From positions 1 through 64,000 of the forward strand of contig NZ_CP111058.1 of assembly GCF_026250525.1 (NCBI RefSeq): a stretch of 64,000 nucleotides of DNA. Reading direction: 5' to 3'. The DNA comes from Chondrinema litorale (GTDB lineage: Bacteria; Bacteroidota; Bacteroidia; Cytophagales; Flammeovirgaceae). How positions within the stretch are numbered: position 1 is the first letter of the stretch; every line of letters starts with the position of its first letter. Of the stretch, positions 35,449 to 43,790 are shown piece after piece. The translations under genes and the position numbers were made by a program. Below the pieces are notes generated by a model. It worked only from the letters and a program-made list of their open reading frames with translations. It did not search any database and had not been told where the DNA came from.

Positions 35449-35642
35449 GATTAAATAATTATTTGAATTAATAGCTGATTACGAATTGATAACTTCCGAA
35501 AATTGCAAATGGTTTTGAATTTTTTTAAAGAAAATGAAACTTTTTTTCTTTTTTGTGAAAATTCAAACAAAAAACAATCTGTCTATTTCACCTAAATACA
35601 GAGCCAGTTGCCTATCTTTTCAGCTATATTTCGAGCTAATTA

Positions 35643-35855
35643 TCAATCAATTCTTTCTATTTCAAATCCTACTTTTTTCACTGCTTCAACTACCTCTTTT
35701 TCTGATGCACTGCTGCTATCTACACTCAATACTTTATCAGGATTGTCTAAGTCAACTTCCCAATGATTAATGCCATCAACCTTATTTAGTGAAGGAGTAA
35801 CACTTTTTAAACATCCGCCACAGTTTATTGTGGTTTTAAACTTCATGTTTTCCAT
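35643..35855 (-). CDS. Small HMA-domain metal-binding protein
   Basis: A 70-aa protein made of one heavy-metal-associated domain, with TTINCGGCLKSV carrying the metal-binding CxxC (Cys12 and Cys15), followed by VDLDNPDKVLSVDS and VVEAVKKVGFEIE, the usual beta-alpha-beta layout. The start may be the ATG at 35855 or the one 9 bases downstream. It lies about 100 bases downstream of CopA on the same strand and probably serves as its cytosolic copper chaperone. The Met of the usual MxCxxC is replaced by Ile-Asn. Confidence 0.8.
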   Translation of the reverse strand: MENMKFKTTINCGGCLKSVTPSLNKVDGINHWEVDLDNPDKVLSVDSSSASEKEVVEAVKKVGFEIERID

Positions 35856-35953
35856 AAATTTATTTTTAATTCTTGACTGATTACTTATACAAATTTAAGT
35901 TTTCGCTGAGCTAAACTGTTATACTTTTTTGACTCAGCATTACATTATTTTGA

Positions 35954-38191
35954 TTACAATTTTATGCTTTTTAGCCTCAAACTATTCAACACAACAGATA
36001 CCGAACTGAATGCCATAGCTGCTCCGGCAATCATTGGGTCGAGTAAAAATCCGTTGATAGGGTAGAGCACACCTGCTGCGATTGGTATACCAATGATGTT
36101 ATAAATAAATGCCCAAAATAGGTTTTGATGAATCCCCTGAACTGTTTTTGTAGACAGGTTTAAAGCCTTAGGAATATATTCCAGATCAGAAGTGATCAGT
36201 GTCATTTTGGCTACATCCATAGCAATGTCTGAGCCTTGTCCCATTGCGATACTTACATCTGCCTGTGCCAATGCATGGGAGTCGTTAATACCATCACCTA
36301 CCATGGCAACAGTTTTGCCTTTTTGCTGTAATTCTTTAACAAAATCAGCTTTGTCTGACGGAAGAACTTCGGCTCTAAAGTCTGTTAAACCAAGTTGATT
36401 AGCTACTGCTTTTGCAGTCTGTAAATTATCTCCAGTGAGCATGTATACTTCAACACCACGCTTTTGTAGCTTTTCTATAGCAGATTTAGAAGTGGCTTTT
36501 ATCTTATCTGTAATGGCGATAGTGGCCAATATTTGTTTATTGTCTGAGAAGAAAATAACTGTTTTAGCTTCGTCTTGCCATTGCTTTACTTGTTTGCTTA
36601 CATCTGAAGTAATTGCTATTTGATGTTCTTGCATTAACCTACTATTACCTATGAGATATTTTTTGCCCAACTCATCTTGAGCAATTACACCTTTACCGGT
36701 AACACTTTCGAAATGAGAAAGACTTGCTTGATTTACATTTTCTTCTTTCAACTTCTCAACTACTGCTGCTGCCAATGGATGTTCAGACTGTGCTTCGATT
36801 GCTAATAAGATGGGGGCTAGATTACTTACAAGTTGTTTATTTACCCAATTTAGGTTAGTAACAGTTGGCTTGCCTTCGGTAATGGTTCCGGTTTTGTCTA
36901 ACACAATAGCATTTACTTTATGTGCCAGTTCTAAACTCTCAGCATCTTTAATTAAGATATTGTTTTCGGCTCCTTTACCCACGCCCACCATAATGGCAGT
37001 AGGAGTTGCCAAACCCAAAGCACATGGACAAGCGATTACCAACACTGCTACCGAAGTTAAAAGTGCATGTGTAAATGCATTCTCGCCACCAACAGAAATC
37101 CACACGATAAAAGTAACTATCGAAATCGCGATAATAACCGGCACAAATATGCTGGCAATTTTATCTGTGAGTTTTTGTACTGGAGCTTTGCTACCTTGTG
37201 CTTGCTGCACCATTTTTATAATTTGAGAAAGCAATGTTTCTCCACTTACTTTTTCGGCATTAAACTGAAAGCTCCCTTTTTGATTAATAGTACCTGCGAA
37301 TACTTTGTCTCCTTTAGTTTTTGCAACTGGTATGGGTTCTCCGGTTATCATGCTTTCATCTACATAAGAATTGCCGTTTACCAAAGCGCCATCAACTGGA
37401 ATTTTTTCGCCGGGTTTTACAATGATTGTGTGCCCTTTTTGCACAGCTCCAACCGGAATTTCCATCTCATTTCCACCCATTAAAACCTTTACCGTTTTAG
37501 GCTGTAAACCCATCAATTTTTTTATGGCAGATGATGTGTTCGACTTTGCTCTTTCTTCGAGCAATTTACCCAAAGAAATAAAAGTGATAATTACGGTAGC
37601 AGCTTCGTAATAAACATGTGGTTCTATGCCGTGTGCTCTCCAAAAGTTAGGAACTAGCGTATTGAACAAGCTAAACAAAAAGGCGATACCAGTACTTAAA
37701 GCTACCAGGGTATCCATGTTTGCTTGGCCATGTCTGGTTTGTTTCCAGGCATTCACATAAAAATTTCTACCAAAATAAAACAGTACAGGAATACTGAGCG
37801 CCAGTGAAATCCATTTACCCGGAGCCCAATCCATAAAGAACATCCCGATTATAAAAATGGGAGCTGTAAATACAGCAGACCAAATTGTTCTGTTCTTTAT
37901 TTCTTGATAATGTTTTTGGCGTAATGCTTCTTGCGCTTCGGCGGGATCTTCTGTATCGATAATTAGATCGTAACCAACACTTCTCAATGCATTTTGCAAA
38001 TCGCTTTCACTTACGGCTTCATCGTATTCTACTAATACTGAGTTTGAGGCAAAATTTACACTGGCTTTTGCTACACCTTCTGTTTGTGATAAAATAGACT
38101 CAACACTGGCAGCACATGAGGCACAGCTCATTCCCTCAACAGGGAAGGATTCTTTTTTTATCTTTTTATTTTCTGAAACTAAGGTTTCCAT
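35954..38191 (-). CDS. copA: Copper-exporting P1B-type ATPase
   Basis: A 745-aa heavy-metal ATPase. One N-terminal HMA domain carries GMSCASC (Cys23, Cys26). Transmembrane helices start near 104; TGEP (283-286) is in the actuator domain, CPC (388-390) in helix 6 marks Cu(I) specificity, DKTGT holds the phosphorylated Asp432, SEHPLA binds nucleotide and GDGIND closes the hinge. This set is that of CopA, which exports Cu(I) to the periplasm. It is followed by a small HMA protein and preceded by a hairpin 16 bases before the start. Confidence 0.95.
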   Translation of the reverse strand: METLVSENKKIKKESFPVEGMSCASCAASVESILSQTEGVAKASVNFASNSVLVEYDEAVSESDLQNALRSVGYDLIIDTEDPAEAQEALRQKHYQEIKNRTIWSAVFTAPIFIIGMFFMDWAPGKWISLALSIPVLFYFGRNFYVNAWKQTRHGQANMDTLVALSTGIAFLFSLFNTLVPNFWRAHGIEPHVYYEAATVIITFISLGKLLEERAKSNTSSAIKKLMGLQPKTVKVLMGGNEMEIPVGAVQKGHTIIVKPGEKIPVDGALVNGNSYVDESMITGEPIPVAKTKGDKVFAGTINQKGSFQFNAEKVSGETLLSQIIKMVQQAQGSKAPVQKLTDKIASIFVPVIIAISIVTFIVWISVGGENAFTHALLTSVAVLVIACPCALGLATPTAIMVGVGKGAENNILIKDAESLELAHKVNAIVLDKTGTITEGKPTVTNLNWVNKQLVSNLAPILLAIEAQSEHPLAAAVVEKLKEENVNQASLSHFESVTGKGVIAQDELGKKYLIGNSRLMQEHQIAITSDVSKQVKQWQDEAKTVIFFSDNKQILATIAITDKIKATSKSAIEKLQKRGVEVYMLTGDNLQTAKAVANQLGLTDFRAEVLPSDKADFVKELQQKGKTVAMVGDGINDSHALAQADVSIAMGQGSDIAMDVAKMTLITSDLEYIPKALNLSTKTVQGIHQNLFWAFIYNIIGIPIAAGVLYPINGFLLDPMIAGAAMAFSSVSVVLNSLRLKSIKL

Positions 38192-38206
38192 AATACAAAT
38201 TCTTTT

Positions 38207-38232
38207 ATCATCTGCTACAAATTTCAGATGAT
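38207..38232. promoter_or_regulatory. Inverted repeat upstream of copA
   Basis: ATCATCTG (38207-38214) and CAGATGAT (38225-38232) are exact reverse complements with a 10-base spacer, 16 bases upstream of the copA start. It may be a copper-regulator operator or a leader hairpin; no regulator gene is adjacent. Confidence 0.45.
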
Positions 38233-38384
38233 TAGCCTTAGAATCTGTTATAGAATTTTGACCTTGAGTTTCAAGATTTTGATGGGGGAGAGATAATACT
38301 TTAATTATTACAGAAGTTTCATGTTTTAAAACTTATATAATATGGAATGGCTATAATTTGAACTTATAATCTTTGTCGTAACTT

Positions 38385-39125
38385 TCAATCAACCTTTTTA
38401 TAATATGTTTTGTCATTTCCTAAAAAGCCGACTTCGGGTTCAAAGGTGAGTGGATATAGTTTTCTCCCTTTTAGGAGAAAGGTTTTCGTCATCCATTCTG
38501 TTACCGCCAAATCTATGTTTTCATCACTTTCTGAGGCGAAAATTTCAATATCGTTTTTATCTGTTTTCGGCCTGAAAATGGAATCAGTCAATGTTAATAG
38601 TAGTTCTGGGCTTTTTAATTCAATTTGGAAAATATCTTTAAGTTGTATCTTCTCGACTTTGGTTTTAGGAATTACAATCATTCCATTCTCATTTGTACTC
38701 AAATATTCTCCATCGTTGATCGAAATATACCAATGAAATCGGGCAATATTTATCTCTCCTTTCGGAGCTGCTCTTTGAAGAAATATTTGAATTCTAGTAG
38801 AGTCAGGAATCGAATAATCTTTCTCAACAATTTTTGATTCCGATTCAAACAAAACTTTACCTGGAGTCAGTTTTAAAGTGTCTTCAATTACTTTGTAAGT
38901 ACCTGTTAAAGTTCCACTACCTAAAATGTCTTGGTGATACTCATATTCAAATGTTCCATTTGTATTAAATTTATAAATGAAGCAATTAGGGCCATATTTA
39001 CAAATATTGTGTTTGAACTTGCCATCAATTTGAGCAATGGAACACAATGATGTTAAAAGAGTCAATAATAGGAATGTTGTTATTTTCAACTTGCTTTTAA
39101 GTCCTAACCTAATAATACAGCCCAT
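38385..39125 (-). CDS. Secreted hypothetical protein
   Basis: A 246-aa protein with a signal peptide preceded by a basic stretch (MGCIIRLGLKSKLK, cleavage near SIAQ). The ATG at 39125 overlaps the preceding gene by 17 bases and is the only available one. The first 60 residues of the mature chain resemble small lipocalin-like domains (FIYKFNTNGTFEYEYHQD, SGTLTGTYKVIEDTLKLTPG). The rest is beta-rich without motif. Function unknown; it belongs to a run of accessory minus-strand genes. Confidence 0.6.
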   Translation of the reverse strand: MGCIIRLGLKSKLKITTFLLLTLLTSLCSIAQIDGKFKHNICKYGPNCFIYKFNTNGTFEYEYHQDILGSGTLTGTYKVIEDTLKLTPGKVLFESESKIVEKDYSIPDSTRIQIFLQRAAPKGEINIARFHWYISINDGEYLSTNENGMIVIPKTKVEKIQLKDIFQIELKSPELLLTLTDSIFRPKTDKNDIEIFASESDENIDLAVTEWMTKTFLLKGRKLYPLTFEPEVGFLGNDKTYYKKVD

Positions 39126-39600
39126 TTTGTTTAATAAGATTAATTGCTTTTTCTTCGTGTTGCATTAATGCAAGAAACTGCGCTTTGTCTAAGTTACTTT
39201 TCACACATGTATAGCTTATCTCATAGTCACTTAGAATTTCATTAAAGATCAACTTCACTCTATCTCCGTGATAATCTGAGGTAATTATAATTAATTTAGT
39301 GTTTTTAGGCTCATTTAAGATCGCTTTAATTTTTACAGCATTGTCAACTGTGTGTTTAGACAAAGCAAATTCTAAAAAATCTTCTTCGAGCAATCCTCTT
39401 TTTATTAAGTACTCCTTCCCATAAAATGCATGGGGTTTATCTGATGTATTAAATTGAGGTCCCCAACCTCCAGTTAATAAGACTAATTGCCCCTTGGTAA
39501 ATACCTTTTTGCAATAATCTAATCTGCTTTTAGATATATCACTCAATTCGCCGTCAGGAGAGTTTGGAGAGCCCAATACAACTAATACTTCTTTTTTCAT
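39109..39600 (-). CDS. YdcF/SanA-like DUF218 protein
   Basis: A 163-aa soluble protein. VLVVLGSPNSPDGELSDISKSRLDYCKKVF, LVLLTGGWG, LSKHTVDNAVKI and LIIITSDYHGDRVKLIF are the four blocks of the DUF218 (ElyC/SanA/YdcF) family, in which the middle E/D, Thr-Asn and SxxHxxR motifs line the active site; here the last is SDYHGDR. Most relatives carry a membrane anchor, which this one lacks, so it is cytosolic and closer to YdcF. A YdcF-like role in nucleotide or S-adenosylmethionine binding is possible. It overlaps the next gene. Confidence 0.8.
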   Translation of the reverse strand: MKKEVLVVLGSPNSPDGELSDISKSRLDYCKKVFTKGQLVLLTGGWGPQFNTSDKPHAFYGKEYLIKRGLLEEDFLEFALSKHTVDNAVKIKAILNEPKNTKLIIITSDYHGDRVKLIFNEILSDYEISYTCVKSNLDKAQFLALMQHEEKAINLIKQNGLYY

Positions 39601-39684
39601 ATTGATTTCGTTTCACTGTCTAACTTACTTAAACAACAGTTTTCAAACCTGTTATAGGCTCGGTAATAGATTGTTGTGATCGCT

Positions 39685-40485
39685 TTAGAAAGTCAAAATT
39701 AGTGGACAATGGTCAGAAACCTCAGGCTCGAAAATTACCTTAAAATCTAAAACATCAATATGTTCATTCACTAACATATAATCTGCATATCTACTTTCTT
39801 TTTTGTAATGCGAATTTCGAGTTCCTTTAGTTGTTCGCGTGGTTACCAACTCAGTTAGACCAACATCTGCTAAAATTTTTAATGTCTCGCTTTGTGGTTC
39901 CACATTAAAGTCGCCACAAACTATAAGCGCATCTTTGTTTTCGGTTAATCCATTTGCAAGTGAGAGTAATTTATGTGCTTGCGTAGCTCTTTCTGGCGTA
40001 TCCAATTTACCTTTTAAATCTCTTAAACCGTGCATTTGAGTTACAACAACTGGCCTATTTTCTTTATAATCGAATACTTTAACAGCATGTGCACTTCGGG
40101 AGCGTGGGTGATCTCCATAGTCATTTGGTGAATACGATTTATGGACAAAGCCTTGTATCTGCTCGATAATTGGATAAGATTTTCTTACAAATGTTGCTAA
40201 ACCCCATTGCGAAGGAATTTTAATAGCATCATCCCAGAGTACTCCTTGAGCAGCTGGGCAAAAAATACCAATATGATTGGGTAATGCAGTTTGTATATCT
40301 CGAAAAAAGTTGGCTCGTTGAGGTAAAATGTGGTTGCCGTCTTTATATGTTAGCCAGTCTTTTTCCGATTCTGGTGTGTGTACCACTTCTTGTAAACAAA
40401 GAATATCAGGATCTTCTTCAGTTAAATATGGGAGCAGTTTATCATAAAGTTTTCCACCCCATCCGTTAAGACACATTATTTTCAT
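39685..40485 (-). CDS. Endonuclease/exonuclease/phosphatase family protein
   Basis: A 266-aa protein with the EEP fold: MKIMCLNGWGG with the first Asn, ILCLQEVV with the metal-binding Glu, VVTQMHGLRD, VCGDFNVEP with Asp and Asn, and YADYMLVN followed by VSDHCPLI with the catalytic His. Such enzymes cleave phosphodiesters or phosphomonoesters of nucleic acids, inositides or nucleotides. No signal peptide. The substrate cannot be told. Confidence 0.9.
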   Translation of the reverse strand: MKIMCLNGWGGKLYDKLLPYLTEEDPDILCLQEVVHTPESEKDWLTYKDGNHILPQRANFFRDIQTALPNHIGIFCPAAQGVLWDDAIKIPSQWGLATFVRKSYPIIEQIQGFVHKSYSPNDYGDHPRSRSAHAVKVFDYKENRPVVVTQMHGLRDLKGKLDTPERATQAHKLLSLANGLTENKDALIVCGDFNVEPQSETLKILADVGLTELVTTRTTKGTRNSHYKKESRYADYMLVNEHIDVLDFKVIFEPEVSDHCPLILTF

Positions 40486-40582
40486 ACAACTAGATTTTCT
40501 TTTAAATGTACACTAAGTTTTGGGTAAATGGAGAAAGATGTTTTGTTCAGGAAATGATTAACTAAACTTACTGATAACAGCC

Positions 40583-40860
40583 TTAGCTGATTGCTTTTAT
40601 TTTTTCAATCCTCTTTTCTAAATCTACAATGTATCCAGATTCAGGGTCATTAATTTCTCCTAATTCCTCAATTTGCTTTGGCGGGCTTCATCAGCAATTG
40701 TCTTAAGGCTAATAGCCATAGATTTAAGAATATCAGTCCAGAACTGTTTAATGTGTTGATGAGAATGACAAGAATCATCAACACCAACTTCTTTCATTTT
40801 GAATCGAGTAGGGTCTATGATTAAAAGGTTTTCTTGGTCAATTCTTAAGTCTATTATCTA
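40583..40860 (-). pseudogene. Frameshifted remnant of a small gene
   Basis: From the ATG at 40797 a frame reads MKEVGVDDSCHSHQH and IADEARQSKLRN and stops at 40660. In another frame of the same strand the text continues as IEELGEINDPESGYIVDLEK and EKIKAIS with a stop at 40583. Upstream of the ATG the first frame stays open to about 40856 with protein-like text (LRIDQENLLIIDPTRF). Together this looks like one gene of about 85-90 codons broken by a single frameshift near 40675-40685. I do not recognise the family. Confidence 0.55.
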
Positions 40861-40872
40861 CTCAATTTCTAT

Positions 40873-41406
40873 TCATTCTAATGGTTCCCATTTTCCTTTC
40901 TCAAAAAATACATTGTGAAATTCTGGAGAATTAAACACCAAATAAAAATCCCAAGTACTTCTGTATGTTGTTGGGTTACTTGTCAAAATGTGGTGTGTTG
41001 GCTGTTCCATTTCAATTATTAGTCGCGCGGAGTTGTATGGTGTTGTAGTTTTAATTGTTCCACGATAGGTTTTCAATATTCTTTCATTATCAGTTTCATA
41101 AAAGTAAATTGAATCTTTGTTTGTTATTTCAAAACGAAAATGATTGTATATCCAATCAGCTTGTTTGCCTCTGAAATGGTCTCTTTTAATTACATATTCA
41201 CCATAATAGTCGTCCTTTTCCAATTCGATGTCTGAAGTTAGCCAAGCCATAAAACTTGAAAATAAAGTAAATACAAAAATTCCAAGCAAAATATATCCAA
41301 TCATTTTCCCTATCCATGGTTGTCTCATTATAAGCCAAGCTAACAATAAAACTCCTATTAGAGGAGCAATAAAGAAAAGGAAGAAAAAATTAAATCCAAA
41401 CCCCAT
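40873..41406 (-). CDS. Membrane-anchored hypothetical protein
   Basis: A 177-aa protein with two transmembrane helices in the first 60 residues (about 5-25 and 34-56) followed by a charged soluble domain (DDYYGEYVIKRDHFRGKQADWIYNHFRFEI, ERILKTYRGTIKTTTPYNSARLIIEM). No known motif. The same kind of small, AT-rich accessory gene surrounds it. Function unknown. Confidence 0.6.
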   Translation of the reverse strand: MGFGFNFFFLFFIAPLIGVLLLAWLIMRQPWIGKMIGYILLGIFVFTLFSSFMAWLTSDIELEKDDYYGEYVIKRDHFRGKQADWIYNHFRFEITNKDSIYFYETDNERILKTYRGTIKTTTPYNSARLIIEMEQPTHHILTSNPTTYRSTWDFYLVFNSPEFHNVFFEKGKWEPLE

Positions 41407-41631
41407 TTTAATTCTTAATTAACATATAATCAATAGCACTCTTTGTTACTCCACATGAAGAAAAAAACTTTGCTGACAGCCGTTTATATAATAAGAAAAA
41501 AGTGATTGAAAATCGATGAAATCCAATTATGAATGTAAGGCTGGCTTCAAGTATAACTGTTGTTCCAATATGTGGCATTTCAATCCGGTTAACTGAAGGC
41601 ATAGATGGTTAGGATTTTCTAAGTTGCGTTT

Positions 41632-42096
41632 TCATTGCAGTTCTTTTTTAAATTTCAACTTTTCATCTGTTAAGCCAATTAATTTATTCTTTTTTAGAAG
41701 GAATTTCACCTCCTTAAAATAAATCCAATCTGCATTTGATAAAGTAAAGATTACACTATCATTTTGAATAATCGCTTTAGAAGTCGGAATAAGAGTATCT
41801 GCCATATTTTCCCAATATCCTTCAGTAAAATCCATACCATGTCCTTTTACATTCCAATACTTGAACTCTCTATCTTCAGTTAAAGATAACTTCAATCCAC
41901 TTTCATTTTTTCCTAATCCTAAAAAGTTACCATCAAATTGCCATGTATATTTATTAGGAGGTTGAATCTCCATCATTGAATACATTTTGCTATTAAATAA
42001 TTTGATGAATTCATCACTTCTATGAAAGTCCAGACAGCTATGACAAATTTTCAAAATTGTGATTTGAGTATTGTTTAACTGAATAGTATCAATCAT
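41632..42096 (-). CDS. Hypothetical protein
   Basis: A 154-aa protein without a clear signal peptide, although the N-terminus (MIDTIQLNNTQITILKICHS) is mildly hydrophobic. The body has a lipocalin-like alternation of strands (YTWQFDGNFLGLGKNESGLKLSLTEDREFKYWNVKGHG, then SVIFTLSNADWIYFKEVKFLL). It follows the gene at 42106 by 9 bases. Unrecognised. Confidence 0.5.
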   Translation of the reverse strand: MIDTIQLNNTQITILKICHSCLDFHRSDEFIKLFNSKMYSMMEIQPPNKYTWQFDGNFLGLGKNESGLKLSLTEDREFKYWNVKGHGMDFTEGYWENMADTLIPTSKAIIQNDSVIFTLSNADWIYFKEVKFLLKKNKLIGLTDEKLKFKKELQ

Positions 42097-42105
42097 TTTA
42101 TCAGG

Positions 42106-42441
42106 TCAACCTGAAGCTCCTCCAACTGCTTTTAGTAAAATGTTATTCCCTTCATAAAAGAGTTCTGAGGCTAATAAATCAGTCACACTTTTCAGCCATT
42201 TCACATCTCTTTTTGTTAAACATAATTCATTTTTTAAGGCAAAAACATCCTTCACATGCATAATTGAGTAGTCAAGATTTTTCAATTCTAGATTGTCTAA
42301 GTTATAATCATTTTTCCCATTTAGATTTCTTGGTATATAGTTTAATAATGCATTATAATCATTAAGAGGGGTATATGTATTATTTTGAGCAAATGCATTA
42401 TAACTAAAGATTAAGCTCAATAGGATTATGTGGGCTTTCAT
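42106..42441 (-). CDS. Small secreted hypothetical protein
   Basis: A 111-aa protein starting at MKAHIILL (42441), which begins a clear signal peptide cleaved near AFAQ. The mature part of about 93 residues contains a helical section (MHVKDVFALKNELCLTKRDVKWLKSVTDLLASELFYEG) and ends VGGASG. It lies 9 bases before the gene at 41632 and could be its partner. No family recognised. Confidence 0.55.
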   Translation of the reverse strand: MKAHIILLSLIFSYNAFAQNNTYTPLNDYNALLNYIPRNLNGKNDYNLDNLELKNLDYSIMHVKDVFALKNELCLTKRDVKWLKSVTDLLASELFYEGNNILLKAVGGASG

Positions 42442-42514
42442 ACAATATGTAAGGGTTAGGCTGTGCAAAGTGTGAAATTTCAGGGTAATTTATTTTTAGT
42501 CTATGTTTCCAATT

Positions 42515-43309
42515 TCACACATTAGAATCAATGAAAATCTTCCATTTTCCATCAGGTTCTTTTTTCCATACAAGTATATACTTACCATTATAGCTTCCCT
42601 CGCATTGGCCGATTTCATAAATCAAATTTGTATTTACGAATTCTAATTTTAGTGGGTGTAGTGTAAGCGTATAGCTTTCACCTTTCATATAAGCATATTC
42701 TCCTATCAGATTATCTTGACCTTTAACCAGCGGTTTATGATTGAAATAAAGGCTGTGAGCACTGTAAAGCTCATTGATAAGGTTTTTAGGATTATGGGTT
42801 TTACACAGTTTTATCCATAAATCTCTTCTCTTGGATATACTTTCTTGTTCATCGGTTGTGCCTTCTTCACTTTTTGATGTAAATTCGAATTCCCTAACTT
42901 TTTTACCATCATATAATTTCCAGATCAAAAGCTGAATGAATGCTTCTTTATTTTCAGTCTCGTATTTAATCAGTTCATAGTTGATGCTTTTTTCTTTATT
43001 GGCTTCAACGTGAAACAAAGATGAAATTGAGGTTATTTTATTTGGTTGTAAGACGTAATATTCAGCAATTTCATTATGACTCGTTAAGAGGCTATCAGCT
43101 GAGATAATTTTTATAGACTCAGTTCGATAAAAGTCTTTAATTGAGCTCGTGTCTTTGTTATTTATGGCATCAACCCAGCCCCTTAAATCTTCTGAGATTA
43201 TATTGGTCTCAACTTGTACTGTATTTGTTTCTAAACCTTCTTTTTTATTTGATTGCTGCTGGCAACCAGCAGATATTAAACAGACTAGAGAAAGTATTAT
43301 CCTTTTCAT
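42515..43309 (-). CDS. Lipoprotein with NTF2/SnoaL-like domains
   Basis: A 264-aa lipoprotein starting at MKRIILSL (43309) with lipobox ISAG-C. LRGWVDAINNKDTSSIKDFYRTESIKII and, later, NLINELYSAHSLYFNHKPLVKGQDNLIGEY resemble two DUF4440/SnoaL-like half-barrels, the second ending YILVWKKEPDGKWKIFIDSN, which is the standard final strand of that fold. Two such domains in one lipoprotein are uncommon. Function unknown; ligand binding in the envelope is likely. Confidence 0.6.
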   Translation of the reverse strand: MKRIILSLVCLISAGCQQQSNKKEGLETNTVQVETNIISEDLRGWVDAINNKDTSSIKDFYRTESIKIISADSLLTSHNEIAEYYVLQPNKITSISSLFHVEANKEKSINYELIKYETENKEAFIQLLIWKLYDGKKVREFEFTSKSEEGTTDEQESISKRRDLWIKLCKTHNPKNLINELYSAHSLYFNHKPLVKGQDNLIGEYAYMKGESYTLTLHPLKLEFVNTNLIYEIGQCEGSYNGKYILVWKKEPDGKWKIFIDSNV

Positions 43310-43790
43310 TAGACATATGGAATTTGCCAAGGTTTGTAAATCATATAATCGAATTTGCATAATGTTCGTGTCAGTTAACTCATCTAATAATAAGCATTAA
43401 CTGCAAATTTCTTTTGAAAATCTTTATTATCTCTGTGGCATGTGCTATATCGTTTGGTGGTAGTATTTACTATAGCTTTAATTAATCTAAAATCAAATAT
43501 AAAGGAAAAACTCCTTGTATATTTAACATAAATCTAATTATATGTATTTTTGTAAAACACATTTTTTCCCTTATTCAAGGGGACAAAATGGTTTCACTTC
43601 AGCTAGTGAAGTCCCAAAATTTACAATACTACCAACTATGTGAAAGTAATGATAAGTAAGCCGTATTTTCTTAAAGACCAAATTAGTATCGTCACTAAAA
43701 GAAATATATATTTTACATAAAAAATCTCTTTTAATAGTGTATCGCCAGAGTTGTATCAAATGCTAGAGATAAAGCAAGACAAGAAAATTT
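43310..43790. other. 480-bp intergenic region, no gene seen
   Basis: AT-rich gap between the lipoprotein and the permease. It holds a short hairpin ACTTCA-GCTAG-TGAAGT at 43596-43612 and a 62-codon open frame without protein-like composition. I see no promoter consensus or repeat shared with the other gaps. Confidence 0.4.

Noticed and set aside
41408..41602. 64-codon open frame on the minus strand
   Set aside because: Composition is hydrophobic and basic without pattern, with no start context; the region between 41407 and 41631 looks non-coding.
43571..43759. 62-codon open frame on the minus strand after the permease gene
   Set aside because: No signal peptide, motif or protein-like codon use; treated as chance.
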